Below are positions 45,343 through 54,471 of a stretch of DNA of 64,000 bases, one piece after another. The translations under genes and the position numbers were made by a program. Location of the stretch: the NCBI GenBank assembly GCA_023230565.1, contig JALNXD010000003.1:62001-126000 (forward strand), read 5' to 3'. The notes beneath the pieces were generated by a model. It searched no databases, had not been told where the DNA came from, and saw only the letters and a program-made list of their open reading frames with translations. Source of the DNA: Syntrophales bacterium. GTDB taxonomy: Bacteria; Desulfobacterota; Syntrophia; Syntrophales; UBA2210. The stretch's first letter is position 1. Every line of letters begins with the position of its first letter.

Positions 45343-46116
45343 ATGAGTGAAGGAAATGCATCGATTCACGATTTCGATTTTAAATTAATTTGTGAATATT
45401 TTTCGAGCGTACAACGACAAGGACCAGGCAGTCCTGAGGTAACTATCAAAGCGTTGAGCTTTATCGATACCCTGACGCGTAAATCAAGAATTGCCGACAT
45501 AGGCTGCGGAACCGGCGGTCAGACGATGATAATAGCGAATCATGCGCCGGGGCACATAACAGGCCTTGACTTGTTTCCCGACTTTATAGATATATTCAAT
45601 AGTAATAGCAGGAAGCTGAATCTTCAGAATAGAGTGAACGGCATTGTCGGTTCAATGGACAATCTTCCCTTTCAGAGTGAAGAGTTAGATTTGATCTGGT
45701 CGGAAGGAGCCATCTATAACATAGGATTCGAGCGAGGCATACACGAATGGCGCAGGTTTTTGAAGACAGGGGCCTTCATGGCCGTTTCAGAGGCATCGTG
45801 GTTTACTGAAGAGCGGCCTTTTGAAATCGATGAGTTCTGGAAAGATGAGTATCCGGAAATAAATACCATTTCAAACAAAGTCAGACAAATGCAAAAAGCC
45901 GGATATATTCCGATTGCTACTTTTGTCCTGCCTGAAAGTTGCTGGACTGAACATTTTTATGCTCCGCAAGTTTCTGCACAGGTAAAGTTTTTGAAAAAAC
46001 ATGAAGGCAATAACGCCGCCGAAGAACTCGTAAAAAATCAGCGTCGCGAAGCTGAATTGTATTATAAATACAAAAAGTACTACGGTTATGTGTTCTATAT
46101 AGGTAAAAAGCTTTAA
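45343..46116 (+). CDS. Class I SAM-dependent methyltransferase
   Basis: This is a 257-residue methyltransferase from ATG 45343 (AGAGAAAGA just before; the frame is open upstream to 45202 without support). Motif I is IADIGCGTGGQTMIIA, with GLDLFPDFIDI and the post-motif DLIWSEGAIYNIGFERG. It resembles ubiE/coq5-like and tellurite/arsenite-type small-molecule methyltransferases, but no substrate can be named. It is the second methyltransferase of the AT-rich island and unrelated in detail to the first. Confidence 0.82.
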   Translation: MSEGNASIHDFDFKLICEYFSSVQRQGPGSPEVTIKALSFIDTLTRKSRIADIGCGTGGQTMIIANHAPGHITGLDLFPDFIDIFNSNSRKLNLQNRVNGIVGSMDNLPFQSEELDLIWSEGAIYNIGFERGIHEWRRFLKTGAFMAVSEASWFTEERPFEIDEFWKDEYPEINTISNKVRQMQKAGYIPIATFVLPESCWTEHFYAPQVSAQVKFLKKHEGNNAAEELVKNQRREAELYYKYKKYYGYVFYIGKKL

Positions 46117-46210
46117 CTTGCATGAGCAAATACATTTTCTATTTGCCTTTCATCAAACTGATGATACACGTCCGGCAGCTATTCGAAGTTTCCGGTCCTT
46201 TTCCCGGCAA

Positions 46211-46242
46211 AAAAAACCTGCCGGCTAAACACCGGCAGGTTT
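46211..46242 (-). terminator. Rho-independent terminator of the thiolase gene
   Basis: AAACCTGCCGG (46214-46224) pairs with CCGGCAGGTTT (46232-46242) around a 7-base loop. On the minus strand the stem runs directly into a T run (eight As on plus, 46209-46216). It lies about 40 bases after the thiolase stop and may also act on the plus-strand methyltransferase. Confidence 0.8.
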
Positions 46243-46280
46243 CAGTTTCTCAGAACTTACACATACAATAACTTGACCCC

Positions 46281-47462
46281 TTACAGAGCTTCCACGATGA
46301 ATGCGTGAGCCGGTCCGCCGCTCGCGCAAAGTGACGCACAACCCAATTTTGCACCGCGCCTTTTCATCTCATTTATCATCGTGATGATAATGCGCGCGCC
46401 CGTGGCGCCGACGGGATGCCCGAGACTGATACCGGAGCCGACAGAATTTATTTTTTCGAGCGGTACTTTCAGCTCACGATTGCATCCGATAACCTGTGCG
46501 GCAAATGCTTCGTTGAATTCGAAATAGTCGATATCTTCCAACGCAAGGTTCGCGAATTTAAGAGCATTTTTTACTGCCGGAACAACACCCATGCCCATGA
46601 TTCGAGGTTCGACCGAGCCCGGAGCTGAAGCGACTACTCGTGCGACAGGTTTCACCCCAAGTTCCTTTGCCTTTTCGGCGGCCATCATGATCATGCAGGA
46701 CCCCGCGTCATTCAACCCCGAGGCGTTCCCGGCTGTCACTGTGCCGTCCTTTTTAAAAGCCGGCCTCAATTTGCTCAGTGCTTCCAGATTAGTGTCAGCT
46801 CTCGGATGTTCATCAGTATCGAAAATAACGGTGCCTTTTTTAGTTTTGATTTCAACCGGAATGATTTCGTTCTTGAACAAGCCCTTTGCGGTTGCATCAC
46901 AGGCCCGCTGATGGCTCATGAGCGCCCATTCGTCCTGTTCTTCCCGGGAAATTTGATAATGATCGGCAATATTGTCAGCCGTGATGCCCATATGGTATCC
47001 CAGCAGTGCATCGACCAGACCTCCAATCATCAGGCTGTCCTGAATCCGTTCACCATCGTTGAGCCGGTACCCTTTGCGGGCGCCGAAGAGCAGGTAAGGG
47101 GCATTGCTCATGCTTTCCACCCCGACGACCGCACCGACGTCGATTTTTCCGAGCATGATCTCCTGCGACAGCAATTCGGCGCCTCTCATGGATGATGCGC
47201 ATTGCTGATGCACAGTAAATGCATAGGCATCGACGGGTATTCCCGCTCCTACTGCAATGTGGCGAGCAGTATTCCCAGGTGCACCTGCCTGATTACATTG
47301 TCCCCCTATAACTTCCTGGATAAGACTTTTGTCGATTCCCGCTTTTTCAATTGCGCCGTTGAGTGCAATCATACCCAATTGAACCGGATCGAGGCCTGAA
47401 AGTGACCCGAGATAATCTCCTATTGCCGTTCTGGCGCCGCTTGTAATAACAACTTCTCTCAT
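46281..47462 (-). CDS. Thiolase family protein (acetyl-CoA C-acetyltransferase)
   Basis: This is a 393-residue thiolase. The acyl-accepting Cys88 is in HQQCASSM, the catalytic His in SLGHPVGATGAR and the second Cys in LCASGGPAHAF, so the enzyme should be active. It condenses two acyl-CoA units or cleaves 3-ketoacyl-CoA. No hydroxyacyl-CoA partner gene is adjacent. The stop sits beside a short TTGACCCC-containing stretch and a strong terminator follows. Confidence 0.94.
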   Translation of the reverse strand: MREVVITSGARTAIGDYLGSLSGLDPVQLGMIALNGAIEKAGIDKSLIQEVIGGQCNQAGAPGNTARHIAVGAGIPVDAYAFTVHQQCASSMRGAELLSQEIMLGKIDVGAVVGVESMSNAPYLLFGARKGYRLNDGERIQDSLMIGGLVDALLGYHMGITADNIADHYQISREEQDEWALMSHQRACDATAKGLFKNEIIPVEIKTKKGTVIFDTDEHPRADTNLEALSKLRPAFKKDGTVTAGNASGLNDAGSCMIMMAAEKAKELGVKPVARVVASAPGSVEPRIMGMGVVPAVKNALKFANLALEDIDYFEFNEAFAAQVIGCNRELKVPLEKINSVGSGISLGHPVGATGARIIITMINEMKRRGAKLGCASLCASGGPAHAFIVEAL

Positions 47463-47928
47463 AAATTACCTCGCTATTTTTTTAACTTTGAAGGAACCCT
47501 GCTTTTCCGTTTTCTATAAAATCACTGGTGCGAATAAAAGTGATATAATTCTAAAAGTTTCTAATTTTAAATGACATTCTCCTACCAGTAAATGCAATTC
47601 CAGGCAAGCTAATAATTGGGGACGGGTTCACATTTCCTTTTCGAAAGTGCTCCTTATGCGTGTCGAGCCGTCAATATAATTGAAAGTACACAACGCTGAT
47701 GCAATGCTCATTTAGCAGCTCTCTGACATTTAGAGGCATGAAAATTTGCCCCGTTCAGATTTGTGTTTCGACCATGCATCATCTTGTGAAGCTGTTCAGG
47801 AACACTCGCGCGCGGCAGCTCAGACATAGCCACGACGAGCGCTTATGCGAACTTCTGTTGAGGAATTTGACCCCATGCGGGAAACATGGTACAAATATAC
47901 TAACTTCTTTCGATAAATTGGGGACTTA
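47463..47928. other. Intergenic region with one dispersed repeat
   Basis: This 466-base spacer between divergent genes contains a copy of GGGGACGGGTTCACATT (repeat 47613-47637). Open frames inside lack recognisable motifs or ribosome-binding sites. TTTGACCCCATGCGG near 47867 and AATTGGGGACTTA near 47917, immediately before the DUF421 start, may be further relics of short repeats. Confidence 0.5.
47613..47637. repeat. Dispersed repeat copy
   Basis: TAATT followed by GGGGACGGGTTCACATT, in plus orientation, same unit as at 12.2, 18.7 and 34.5 kb. This copy is not on a stop codon. Confidence 0.8.
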
Positions 47929-48465
47929 ATGGAAAAAGCATTTTTCGATGGCTGGTCCGTATTGGTCCGTACAGCGGTGGTGGGAGTGCTTGCCTATATC
48001 ATCCTGGTAATTCTTCTAAGGATTACCGGAAAGCGAACACTTTCCAAGATGAACGCTTTTGATTTCGTAATTACCATAGCCCTCGGGTCCACGCTCGCGA
48101 CAATCCTCCTTAGCAGGAATGTTGCTCTGGCTCAGGGCGCTCTCGCTCTTGCCCTCCTGGTCATTCTGCAATATATAATTACCTGGTCAAGTGTTCGGGC
48201 ACGCTGGGTAAAAAAGCTTGTCACAGGAGAGCCCTCTCTTTTAGCGTTTCGAGGAAAATTTTTATCGAAGGCGATGCGACGGTCTCGCGTTACAGAAGAT
48301 GAGATTCGCACGGCCGTGCGGTCGGCCGGCATTTCACAAATGACCGAAGCAGAGGCTGTCGTACTGGAGACGGATGGATCTTTCAGCATTGTGAAGCGGG
48401 GAGGGGGTTCTGAAAATACAAGTCTCACCAATATTAAAATGCCTGTTCAAGAGGAAAGAAAGTAA
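47929..48465 (+). CDS. DUF421 (YetF/YcaP-like) membrane protein
   Basis: This is a 178-residue protein with an N-terminal membrane region of about three helices (VRTAVVGVLAYIILVILLRITGKRTL, here abbreviated by its ends VRTAVV and ITGKRTL) and the family motif KMNAFDFVITIALGS. A soluble DUF421 domain follows (EDEIRTAVRSAGISQMTEAE, VLETDGSFSIV). The function is unknown; homologues are linked to stress and spore traits. The start is ATG 47929. Confidence 0.87.
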   Translation: MEKAFFDGWSVLVRTAVVGVLAYIILVILLRITGKRTLSKMNAFDFVITIALGSTLATILLSRNVALAQGALALALLVILQYIITWSSVRARWVKKLVTGEPSLLAFRGKFLSKAMRRSRVTEDEIRTAVRSAGISQMTEAEAVVLETDGSFSIVKRGGGSENTSLTNIKMPVQEERK

Positions 48466-48528
48466 GCTTTCATTAACGTATTGTGCGTTTCATCAGCTTT
48501 CATATTGAAGAAAATAGCGGTCGGAGTT

Positions 48529-48996
48529 GTGGCAAAAAAAAGTGCGGGATTGATAGGATACCGGGTAAAAAATTTAAAGCTGCAGGTCTTTCTGGTACAT
48601 CCAGGAGGCCCGTTCTGGAGAAATAAAGATGAAGGCGCATGGTCTATTCCAAAGGGCGAATACAGTGACAATGAAGATCCGCTTGAAGCAGCGAAACGGG
48701 AATTCAAAGAAGAAACCGGCTATGAGGTGACAGGAAATCTTGTTGCGCTTTCTCCGGTAAAACAGGCTGGTGGAAAAAAGGTGCACGCCTGGGCAGTGGA
48801 AGGGGATTATGATGCAGATAAAATTGTCAGCAGCGTGTTTGTGATGGAGTGGCCTCCTCGTTCAGGAAAACTCGAAAAATTTCCGGAAGTGGATCGAGCA
48901 CAATGGTTTTTTCTAGAAGAAGCAAAAAAGAAGATATTGAAAAGCCAGACTCCTCTTCTTGAAGATTTATGTAAAAAGATCGGCATATCAGAGTGA
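48529..48996 (+). CDS. NUDIX hydrolase (ADP-ribose/diadenosine type)
   Basis: This is a 155-residue NUDIX protein. The start is placed at GTG 48529 (VAKKSAGLIGYR) with GGAG before it, because family members begin with AKKSAG; the frame is open to 48481. The segment VHPGGPFWRNKDEGAWSIPKG and the NUDIX box (E-x7-REF-x-EETG) are complete. The family cleaves nucleoside diphosphate-linked compounds; the substrate is not clear. Confidence 0.88.
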   Translation: MAKKSAGLIGYRVKNLKLQVFLVHPGGPFWRNKDEGAWSIPKGEYSDNEDPLEAAKREFKEETGYEVTGNLVALSPVKQAGGKKVHAWAVEGDYDADKIVSSVFVMEWPPRSGKLEKFPEVDRAQWFFLEEAKKKILKSQTPLLEDLCKKIGISE

Positions 48997-49029
48997 TTTT
49001 AATCCGTCTTATTATCTCGGGAGCAAATA

Positions 49030-49755
49030 TTGGCGATTGAGATGGCATTGATAAGTATTCTGACCCTGGCTGCCTCATGTATCGGTACGGCAACCGGTTT
49101 CGGAATGTCGACCATCATGATGCCCGTTCTGGCATTATATATGCCAATGTCTGTTGCGCTGCTTTTTGCAGGCATACTACATTTCTGCGGTGATATTTGG
49201 AAGGTACTTTTTTTCAGGGGGCGGATCGACTGGAAATTGATCTTAGGTTTCGGAATTGCCGGGATAATTGCGAGTTACGCAGGTGCTTCTCTCTCCATAC
49301 ATCTACAGACACTTCCCTTGAAAAAAATACTTGGAGCCTTTCTGATTATGTATGTGATATTTTTATTTTTCAACCGCGACTGGGCCATGCCGAATACAAG
49401 CGGAACAGCCCTTCTGGGCGGGTCACTTTCAGGGCTGTTTGCGGGCTTTTTCGGAGTGGGCGGAGCAGTACGCAGCGCCTTTCTTACTGCGTTTAATTTG
49501 CCGAAAGAGATGTACATATTCACGTCGGGCATTATAGCGCTTTTAATCGATATCACAAGAATATCGCGCTACATATCAGGGGGAACCCGTCTTGAGTCTT
49601 ACCTTTTATATACTCTTCTTATCAGCATACCTTTTTCCCTCCTAGGTGCTTTTATAGCAAAAAAATTTATTAGCAGACTCCCTCAGAAATATTTTCGGAA
49701 TCTCGTCGGTGTATTTCTTGCGATAATCGGGATACTCTTGATTTTTTCCTTCTGA
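49030..49755 (+). CDS. TauE/SafE family sulfite exporter-like protein
   Basis: This is a 241-residue membrane protein with seven or eight helices and the repeated family motif around GGSLSGLFAGFFGVGGAV. The start is TTG 49030, with GGGAG 6 bases upstream; ATG 49042 is an alternative. Members export sulfite or organosulfonates. Substrate unproven. Confidence 0.87.
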   Translation: MAIEMALISILTLAASCIGTATGFGMSTIMMPVLALYMPMSVALLFAGILHFCGDIWKVLFFRGRIDWKLILGFGIAGIIASYAGASLSIHLQTLPLKKILGAFLIMYVIFLFFNRDWAMPNTSGTALLGGSLSGLFAGFFGVGGAVRSAFLTAFNLPKEMYIFTSGIIALLIDITRISRYISGGTRLESYLLYTLLISIPFSLLGAFIAKKFISRLPQKYFRNLVGVFLAIIGILLIFSF

Positions 49756-49924
49756 GTTGAAACCCCAAAATAAAATATTGCCATTCCTGCAGATGCATGA
49801 ATCCGACGAGGATGAAAATACCGGGTTTCCTGATGAAAAAAGATCAACATCAATTTCTCGCGGAGTCATCCATTTCATTTAGGAATCGAAAAATCATTTT
49901 TAAACCGCAGTTACAAACGGTGCA

Positions 49925-49953
49925 TTTCGTAACCATTACGAAAGTATCGTAAG
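49925..49953. promoter_or_regulatory. Perfect palindrome upstream of the encapsulin operon
   Basis: TTTCGTAACCATTACGAAA (49925-49943) is a perfect palindrome with a 3-base centre, and a third half-site-like TATCGTAA follows at 49946-49953. It lies about 220 bases before the ferritin-like start in a 410-base spacer, as expected for a transcription-factor operator. The regulator is unknown. Confidence 0.55.
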
Positions 49954-50165
49954 GATTAAACGTAGGTATTCTTGTTTTTACAGGATATTAAACTATGATG
50001 AAATGTGTAAGTGAAACAGTGAAATATAAGAAAATCAGGAAAAAAGCTGTTTAAAAAATCCATGGGCATCATGGGAATTTAAATGATTATGCCGGCTGGA
50101 TGGAAATATACAAGAATAATGGTGAATACAACAAAGAATTAAAAGAAGAAAGGAGCGAGTTGATT

Positions 50166-50537
50166 ATGCCGGATTACCATGAACCGGTCGAAGAACTGAA
50201 AAATGACGACCGCGATTTTATACGCGCGCTTTACAGTATGAAAGAGGAGATCGAGGCAATCGTATGGTATCACCAGAGAGTGGCAACATGCAGTGACGAA
50301 CATCTGAAAAAACTCCTTATTCATAACAGGGATGAGGAAATGGAACATGCTTCAATGCTTCTGGAATGGCTCAGGCGAAGTATGTCAGGATGGGATGAAC
50401 AGTTACGACAATATCTTTTTACGTCGGGAGATTTGACCGATATTGAAGAGGAAAATGAAACCGGAGAGATAAAAGAAACAATAGAAAAAAACGAAAAATT
50501 AAACGATCTGGGTATTGGCAGTCTAAAAGATCAATAA
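50166..50537 (+). CDS. Encapsulin-associated ferritin-like protein (EncFtn)
   Basis: This is a 123-residue ferritin-like cargo protein from ATG 50166, preceded by AAAGGAG; the frame is open to 50100. EncFtn hallmarks are EEIEAIVWYHQRVAT and DEEMEHASMLLEWLRR, whose Glu/His side chains form the ferroxidase site at a subunit interface. The C-terminus, after an acidic Glu-rich linker, ends in DLGIGSLKDQ, matching the encapsulin targeting peptide (xGSLxx). EncFtn oxidises Fe2+ and needs the shell to store the mineral. The encapsulin gene follows 102 bases downstream. Confidence 0.92.
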   Translation: MPDYHEPVEELKNDDRDFIRALYSMKEEIEAIVWYHQRVATCSDEHLKKLLIHNRDEEMEHASMLLEWLRRSMSGWDEQLRQYLFTSGDLTDIEEENETGEIKETIEKNEKLNDLGIGSLKDQ

Positions 50538-50639
50538 ATCAAGAATTATAGTCCTTGCAGTAGTATTCTGCTGACAGGGTGTATTGGTCTGAGAAGAATT
50601 CTGTAGCGGCTCGCAAGAAATAAATAAAAGGAGGAGAAA

Positions 50640-51440
50640 ATGGATATATTAAAGCGTTCACTTGCACCGATCACCGAGGCTGCGTGGAAAGAAATAGATA
50701 ATCAGGCGAAAAAATTGCTGCAGCCTTTACTTTCTGCACGCAGGGTTGTCGATGTGGATGGACCAAAAGGGTGGGGGTACGGGGCTGTCACCCTGGGCAG
50801 ACTTGAAATCCCGGGAAGTCAGCCGGTTGCCGGAATTGATTTTGGGGTTCATAAGGTTCTGCCTCTGGTTGAGGCTCGGGCGTTTTTCGATCTTGATATC
50901 TGGGAGCTTGACAATCTCGTGCGCGGATCAAAAGATATCGATCTCGGCTCAATGGATGAAGCGGCACGAAGCATTGCCTTATTTGAAGAAAATGCCATTT
51001 ACAGCGGGTTCGATGAGGGGAGGATCGAGGGGATTAAAAAAGCCGCGGTTCATGATCCCGTAGGCTTTACTGGCGGAGCGGAGCAGATTCTTAAAACAGT
51101 TGCGGAGGGTATAACCACTCTTCTGAAAAATTCCGTCGAAGGGCCTTTTGCCCTGGTTTTAAATTCGGAAGTCTGGAGCTATATATCAAGTTTCCCGGGG
51201 TATCCTCTTTCAGATCACTTAAAAAGGCTTCTTGACGGGAAGCTGATAGTAAGCCCTTTTATGGATGAATGCTATCTTTTATCCATCAGGGGAGGGGATA
51301 TGATCCTGACACTTGGCCAGGATCTTTCTGTTGGATACCAGTCAAATGACAATCGTCTGGTCCGCCTTTTTTTTACGGAATCATTCACTTTTCAAGTTGT
51401 CGATCCTGCAGTGATTCTCCCGATTGAATGGAGACGTTAA
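50640..51440 (+). CDS. Encapsulin shell protein (family 1, HK97 fold)
   Basis: This is a 266-residue family 1 encapsulin. The N-terminal LKRSLAPITEAAWKEIDNQA that binds cargo peptide, RRVVDVDGPKGWGYGAV, DIWELDNLVRGSKDID and the end SFTFQVVDPAVILPIEW are all typical. AAAAGGAGG precedes the ATG. The protein self-assembles into an icosahedral compartment that loads the adjacent ferritin-like cargo for iron storage and protection from oxidative stress. Confidence 0.95.
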   Translation: MDILKRSLAPITEAAWKEIDNQAKKLLQPLLSARRVVDVDGPKGWGYGAVTLGRLEIPGSQPVAGIDFGVHKVLPLVEARAFFDLDIWELDNLVRGSKDIDLGSMDEAARSIALFEENAIYSGFDEGRIEGIKKAAVHDPVGFTGGAEQILKTVAEGITTLLKNSVEGPFALVLNSEVWSYISSFPGYPLSDHLKRLLDGKLIVSPFMDECYLLSIRGGDMILTLGQDLSVGYQSNDNRLVRLFFTESFTFQVVDPAVILPIEWRR

Positions 51441-51504
51441 GCAATCTTCAAAAAGGATCTTTTACATCATTGAACCGGCAGTTCCCAAAAAAACAGACGG
51501 CATA

Positions 51505-52176
51505 TTATCCTTGTCCCTCTACAGGTACTATTACAATATTCACTCTCCTGTTCACTGCCGGACTCGAGGATATGGGAAGGGTTTCTCCATAACCTGCGGA
51601 TTGTATTCGTGCCTGATGGACATTTCTTTGTATCAGAGCGCTTTTTACAGCTTCCGCCCTCCGTTCGGACAGGCGCTGATTATATTCTTCACTGCCGCTT
51701 GCATCCGTATGCCCTTCAACTCGAATTGCCGTTTGCGGATATTGATTGAGCACTCTGGCTACACTGTCCAATTGACTCAGAGCGCCGGGTTTTATTGCTG
51801 CTGAATCAAAATCGAACATTACATCGCCTTTGAAAGTGGCCGTCAGCACATCCTGCGTTCTGGCAACAGACATTGCATCCGAATGAGCGGCTACAGTCTG
51901 AAGATCCCTTTCCTGCTGATCCATGTAATTGGCTATTCGATTACCTGCGATTCCGCCTACCACGGCACCGATAGCCGCACCCCATAATGTACTGGCAGTA
52001 TCGCGGCCAATCGCCTGGCCAAGCCCCGCTCCAGCTGCCGCTCCAATCGCAACACCGCCTGCCGTACCTTTCTGTTTCCTTGTTTCCATTGAGGTACATG
52101 ACACGATACACATTAAAAAAATAAATACAAAGCCCAGTAGCACTTTTCGCTTCAGACTTAAATTTGTCATTTTCAT
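51505..52176 (-). CDS. OmpA-family lipoprotein with glycine-zipper
   Basis: This is a 223-residue lipoprotein from ATG 52176, chosen since GGAGG lies 5 bases before it. The signal peptide ends in the lipobox CIVSC. Next comes a glycine-zipper (GGVAIGAAAGAGLGQAIG, AAIGAVVGGIAGNRI), a helix, and a C-terminal OmpA peptidoglycan-binding domain (VMFDFDSAAIKPGALSQLD, VEGHTDASGSEEYNQRLSERR). It should anchor the outer membrane to peptidoglycan. It is convergent with the encapsulin gene. Confidence 0.92.
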   Translation of the reverse strand: MKMTNLSLKRKVLLGFVFIFLMCIVSCTSMETRKQKGTAGGVAIGAAAGAGLGQAIGRDTASTLWGAAIGAVVGGIAGNRIANYMDQQERDLQTVAAHSDAMSVARTQDVLTATFKGDVMFDFDSAAIKPGALSQLDSVARVLNQYPQTAIRVEGHTDASGSEEYNQRLSERRAEAVKSALIQRNVHQARIQSAGYGETLPISSSPAVNRRVNIVIVPVEGQG

Positions 52177-52355
52177 CATATCCTCCCGCCGTTTCACACT
52201 TACGTTGATCTCACGTTTCAGATTAAAAAACTATCGTCGCTATGTCAATAGGAGACTTATGGTATGAGAGAGGCATCACACCGGCTCAATAGAAGTAAAA
52301 TTACAACATGTCGATTTCCGGGAGGGTATCTTTTATTAATAAGGAGGAAAAGTAT

Positions 52356-53105
52356 ATGAATTACAAGTCATTAGTATGCGCGATCTCAATTGCGCTCATG
52401 ATGAGCGCGACGCCGGTTAATGCTCAGGTTGATGAAGAAGGGGAAGCCGGGCCATGGAAGGTTCGGGCAGAGCTGGCATATATCAACAGTTCCGGCAACA
52501 CTGATGCCGATGCGTTGGCAGCAAGACTGAGGATCAAAAAGGAAGAAGCCGTGAATCGGTATTATCTCGATGCAAGTTTATTCAGGGCTGAGGATGAAGA
52601 AAATGAAACCGGCAAAAGGTGGCTGATTGACGGCAGGTATGAAAGGGTGATCGGTAACCGCTTCTTCTGGCTGGCAGAAGCTTATTACATGAAAGATAAA
52701 TACGCTGGCTATGATTACCGGTATGGATTCGGACCCGGAATAGGATACGAAGTGCTTGATACGGACACACATTACTTGAAAGGGATGCTTTCCTTTCTAT
52801 ATTCTTACGACAGATATTGGGTTGGCCCTTATGGATCAGAATCCTATCTTGGTATAAAGGCTGCTATAGAATATACGTGGAATATTACTGAAGATCTTGT
52901 ACTTAAGGAAGATGCTTTTTATCATTTTTCACTTGAAGACATAGATACTTTCTTTCTGAGTTCGGAAACCGCGCTTGAAATGAAAATCACTGATACGATA
53001 GCTCTGGCGGTCAGCTATATTATTTCATATCAGCATAATGAACCGGCCGGCGATATAGATGAATGGGACAGGTTGTTTCTTACATCCGTTATTTTTGAAT
53101 TCTAG
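52356..53105 (+). CDS. DUF481 family outer-membrane beta-barrel protein
   Basis: This is a 249-residue protein from ATG 52356 (AAGGAGG upstream), with signal peptide SIALMMSATPVNAQ. The rest matches DUF481/YdiY: WKVRAELAYINSSGNTDA, RYERVIGNRFFWLAEAYYMKD, and strands ending in an aromatic EF typical of outer-membrane barrels. Function unknown. Confidence 0.87.
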   Translation: MNYKSLVCAISIALMMSATPVNAQVDEEGEAGPWKVRAELAYINSSGNTDADALAARLRIKKEEAVNRYYLDASLFRAEDEENETGKRWLIDGRYERVIGNRFFWLAEAYYMKDKYAGYDYRYGFGPGIGYEVLDTDTHYLKGMLSFLYSYDRYWVGPYGSESYLGIKAAIEYTWNITEDLVLKEDAFYHFSLEDIDTFFLSSETALEMKITDTIALAVSYIISYQHNEPAGDIDEWDRLFLTSVIFEF

Positions 53106-53334
53106 AGACTCGGTATTTCTTGAAAGCGAGCTCCCATCGAATAAGGTATTTGCAGCGAAAAAAAGATGAAGATGTATTGCAGACATTGTATATAAGGTCA
53201 TTTCCCGAGTTTCGGAACGATGCTGAAAAGTGAGCACTGAATATTCGCGGAGATTTGTCAAAAAAGCTCCTTAGGGGCCATGCCGGCTATCAATGGAAAG
53301 AAAGGGATGCTTTCGCATCATTTATTTACAGGTA

Positions 53335-53793
53335 TCAGGAGAGTTTTACTATTTCAGGTTCTACCAGTTTTTCGAAATCTTTAAAGGATAGTTTGAAAAT
53401 TTCGCAATGTAATCCTGCATTAAAGGAAATATCTTCATTTTTAGAAAGAGACTGATCAACATACACCTTTAATCCATAGAGATTGCCGAAGGGGGGCATT
53501 GCGCCGATTTCGCAATCAGGGAAATTGTCTTTGAATTCCGATTCAGCAGCAAGTTCTATCCTCTTTGCTGCGATCGATTTTCTGAAATAGTCGAAATCGA
53601 CTGTCAGATGTGCAGGCAGAACTGCCATAGACATTGTGCCGTCTACGAATACAATAATGGTTTTAGCGAATTCCTTTCCCTTGATATGAGCGGAGGCTGC
53701 GATTTCCTGTGCTGTATATGCAGGGGAATGTGTTATTTTCACATACTTTATTCCTTCACTGTCGAGGAATTCTTTTAATTTTCTCGATGGCAT
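53335..53793 (-). CDS. YbaK/EbsC family aminoacyl-tRNA deacylase
   Basis: This is a 152-residue YbaK-domain protein. Segments SPAYTAQEIAASAHIKG, KEFAKTIIVFVDG with the conserved lysine, and CEIGAMPPFGNLYGLKVYVD match the free-standing editing domain that hydrolyses mischarged tRNA (Cys-tRNAPro, Ser/Ala types). AAAGGAGGT lies before the ATG. It is the last gene of the long minus-strand run. Confidence 0.9.
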   Translation of the reverse strand: MPSRKLKEFLDSEGIKYVKITHSPAYTAQEIAASAHIKGKEFAKTIIVFVDGTMSMAVLPAHLTVDFDYFRKSIAAKRIELAAESEFKDNFPDCEIGAMPPFGNLYGLKVYVDQSLSKNEDISFNAGLHCEIFKLSFKDFEKLVEPEIVKLS

Positions 53794-53981
53794 ACTACCT
53801 CCTTTTAATGTATCAATTTAAATGGCGCCGGTTCCATATCGCGTATACTTAAAAATATACAGTTGTTATAGCATAATGGCAACAAGACATACGTATGCAC
53901 AGAACAATTCGATGGTAGAACATTTATTTTATACCGGCGGGCGAACACTGGTACTCATTCTGCGTAATGATATGCCGCAAA

Positions 53982-54470
53982 CTAGTTCAGGTCTTTTGTG
54001 TCTAAAGTTCCCGCATGTTCAAAGGGAACTGAAATGGGCACAGATACACCCTTAGTGAGCGTTCGCAATATTCCTGAAATTTCGTATGTCAAATTTTTTT
54101 GTGTTGAGAGTTTCAGGAGTCCCTTTACAAAATTGACCATTGACGAATACACAGTTACAGAAACTACGGCAGTTTCAAAAGCGGAAATCTCTGTTTCGAT
54201 ATTTGAGACTCCGGTTCCGAATTTCTGTTCATTTACTGCGAGACTGCACGAAATTCCTTTGACAGTGAGAGGAAAATCATTTGGATTGATGATTCTCAGA
54301 TCGATAATGAATTTTGATTCAAAAGCCTTTATTTCCGCGATACCCAGATCGCTTACGGTAACTTCCGGTTTTGTAAAAGAAGGAATCATGCCGGCACAAC
54401 CGGACAATATAAAAATAATTATACCGCCTGCAAAAAGGCGCATTGCGCCGGCATATGATATCCCGTTCAT
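53982..54470 (-). CDS. LEA14-like (WHy domain) lipoprotein
   Basis: This is a 162-residue protein from ATG 54470; the frame is open upstream but that part lies in the neighbouring gene. The signal peptide ends in the lipobox ILSGC. The mature part has the WHy/LEA14 fold (VSDLGIAEIKAFESKFIIDL, RIINPNDFPLTVKGISCSL). The start is 1 base after the upstream epimerase stop, so the genes are coupled. Role unknown. Confidence 0.82.
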   Translation of the reverse strand: MNGISYAGAMRLFAGGIIIFILSGCAGMIPSFTKPEVTVSDLGIAEIKAFESKFIIDLRIINPNDFPLTVKGISCSLAVNEQKFGTGVSNIETEISAFETAVVSVTVYSSMVNFVKGLLKLSTQKNLTYEISGILRTLTKGVSVPISVPFEHAGTLDTKDLN

Positions 54471-54471
54471 C

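Noticed and set aside
46114..46140. Third attC-like site after the second methyltransferase
   Set aside because: TTTAACTTGCATGAGC after the stop has only a vague likeness, and no pairing arm was found.
47699..47929. 76-residue ORF before the DUF421 gene
   Set aside because: No motif, no ribosome-binding site, and it lies in a repeat-containing spacer.
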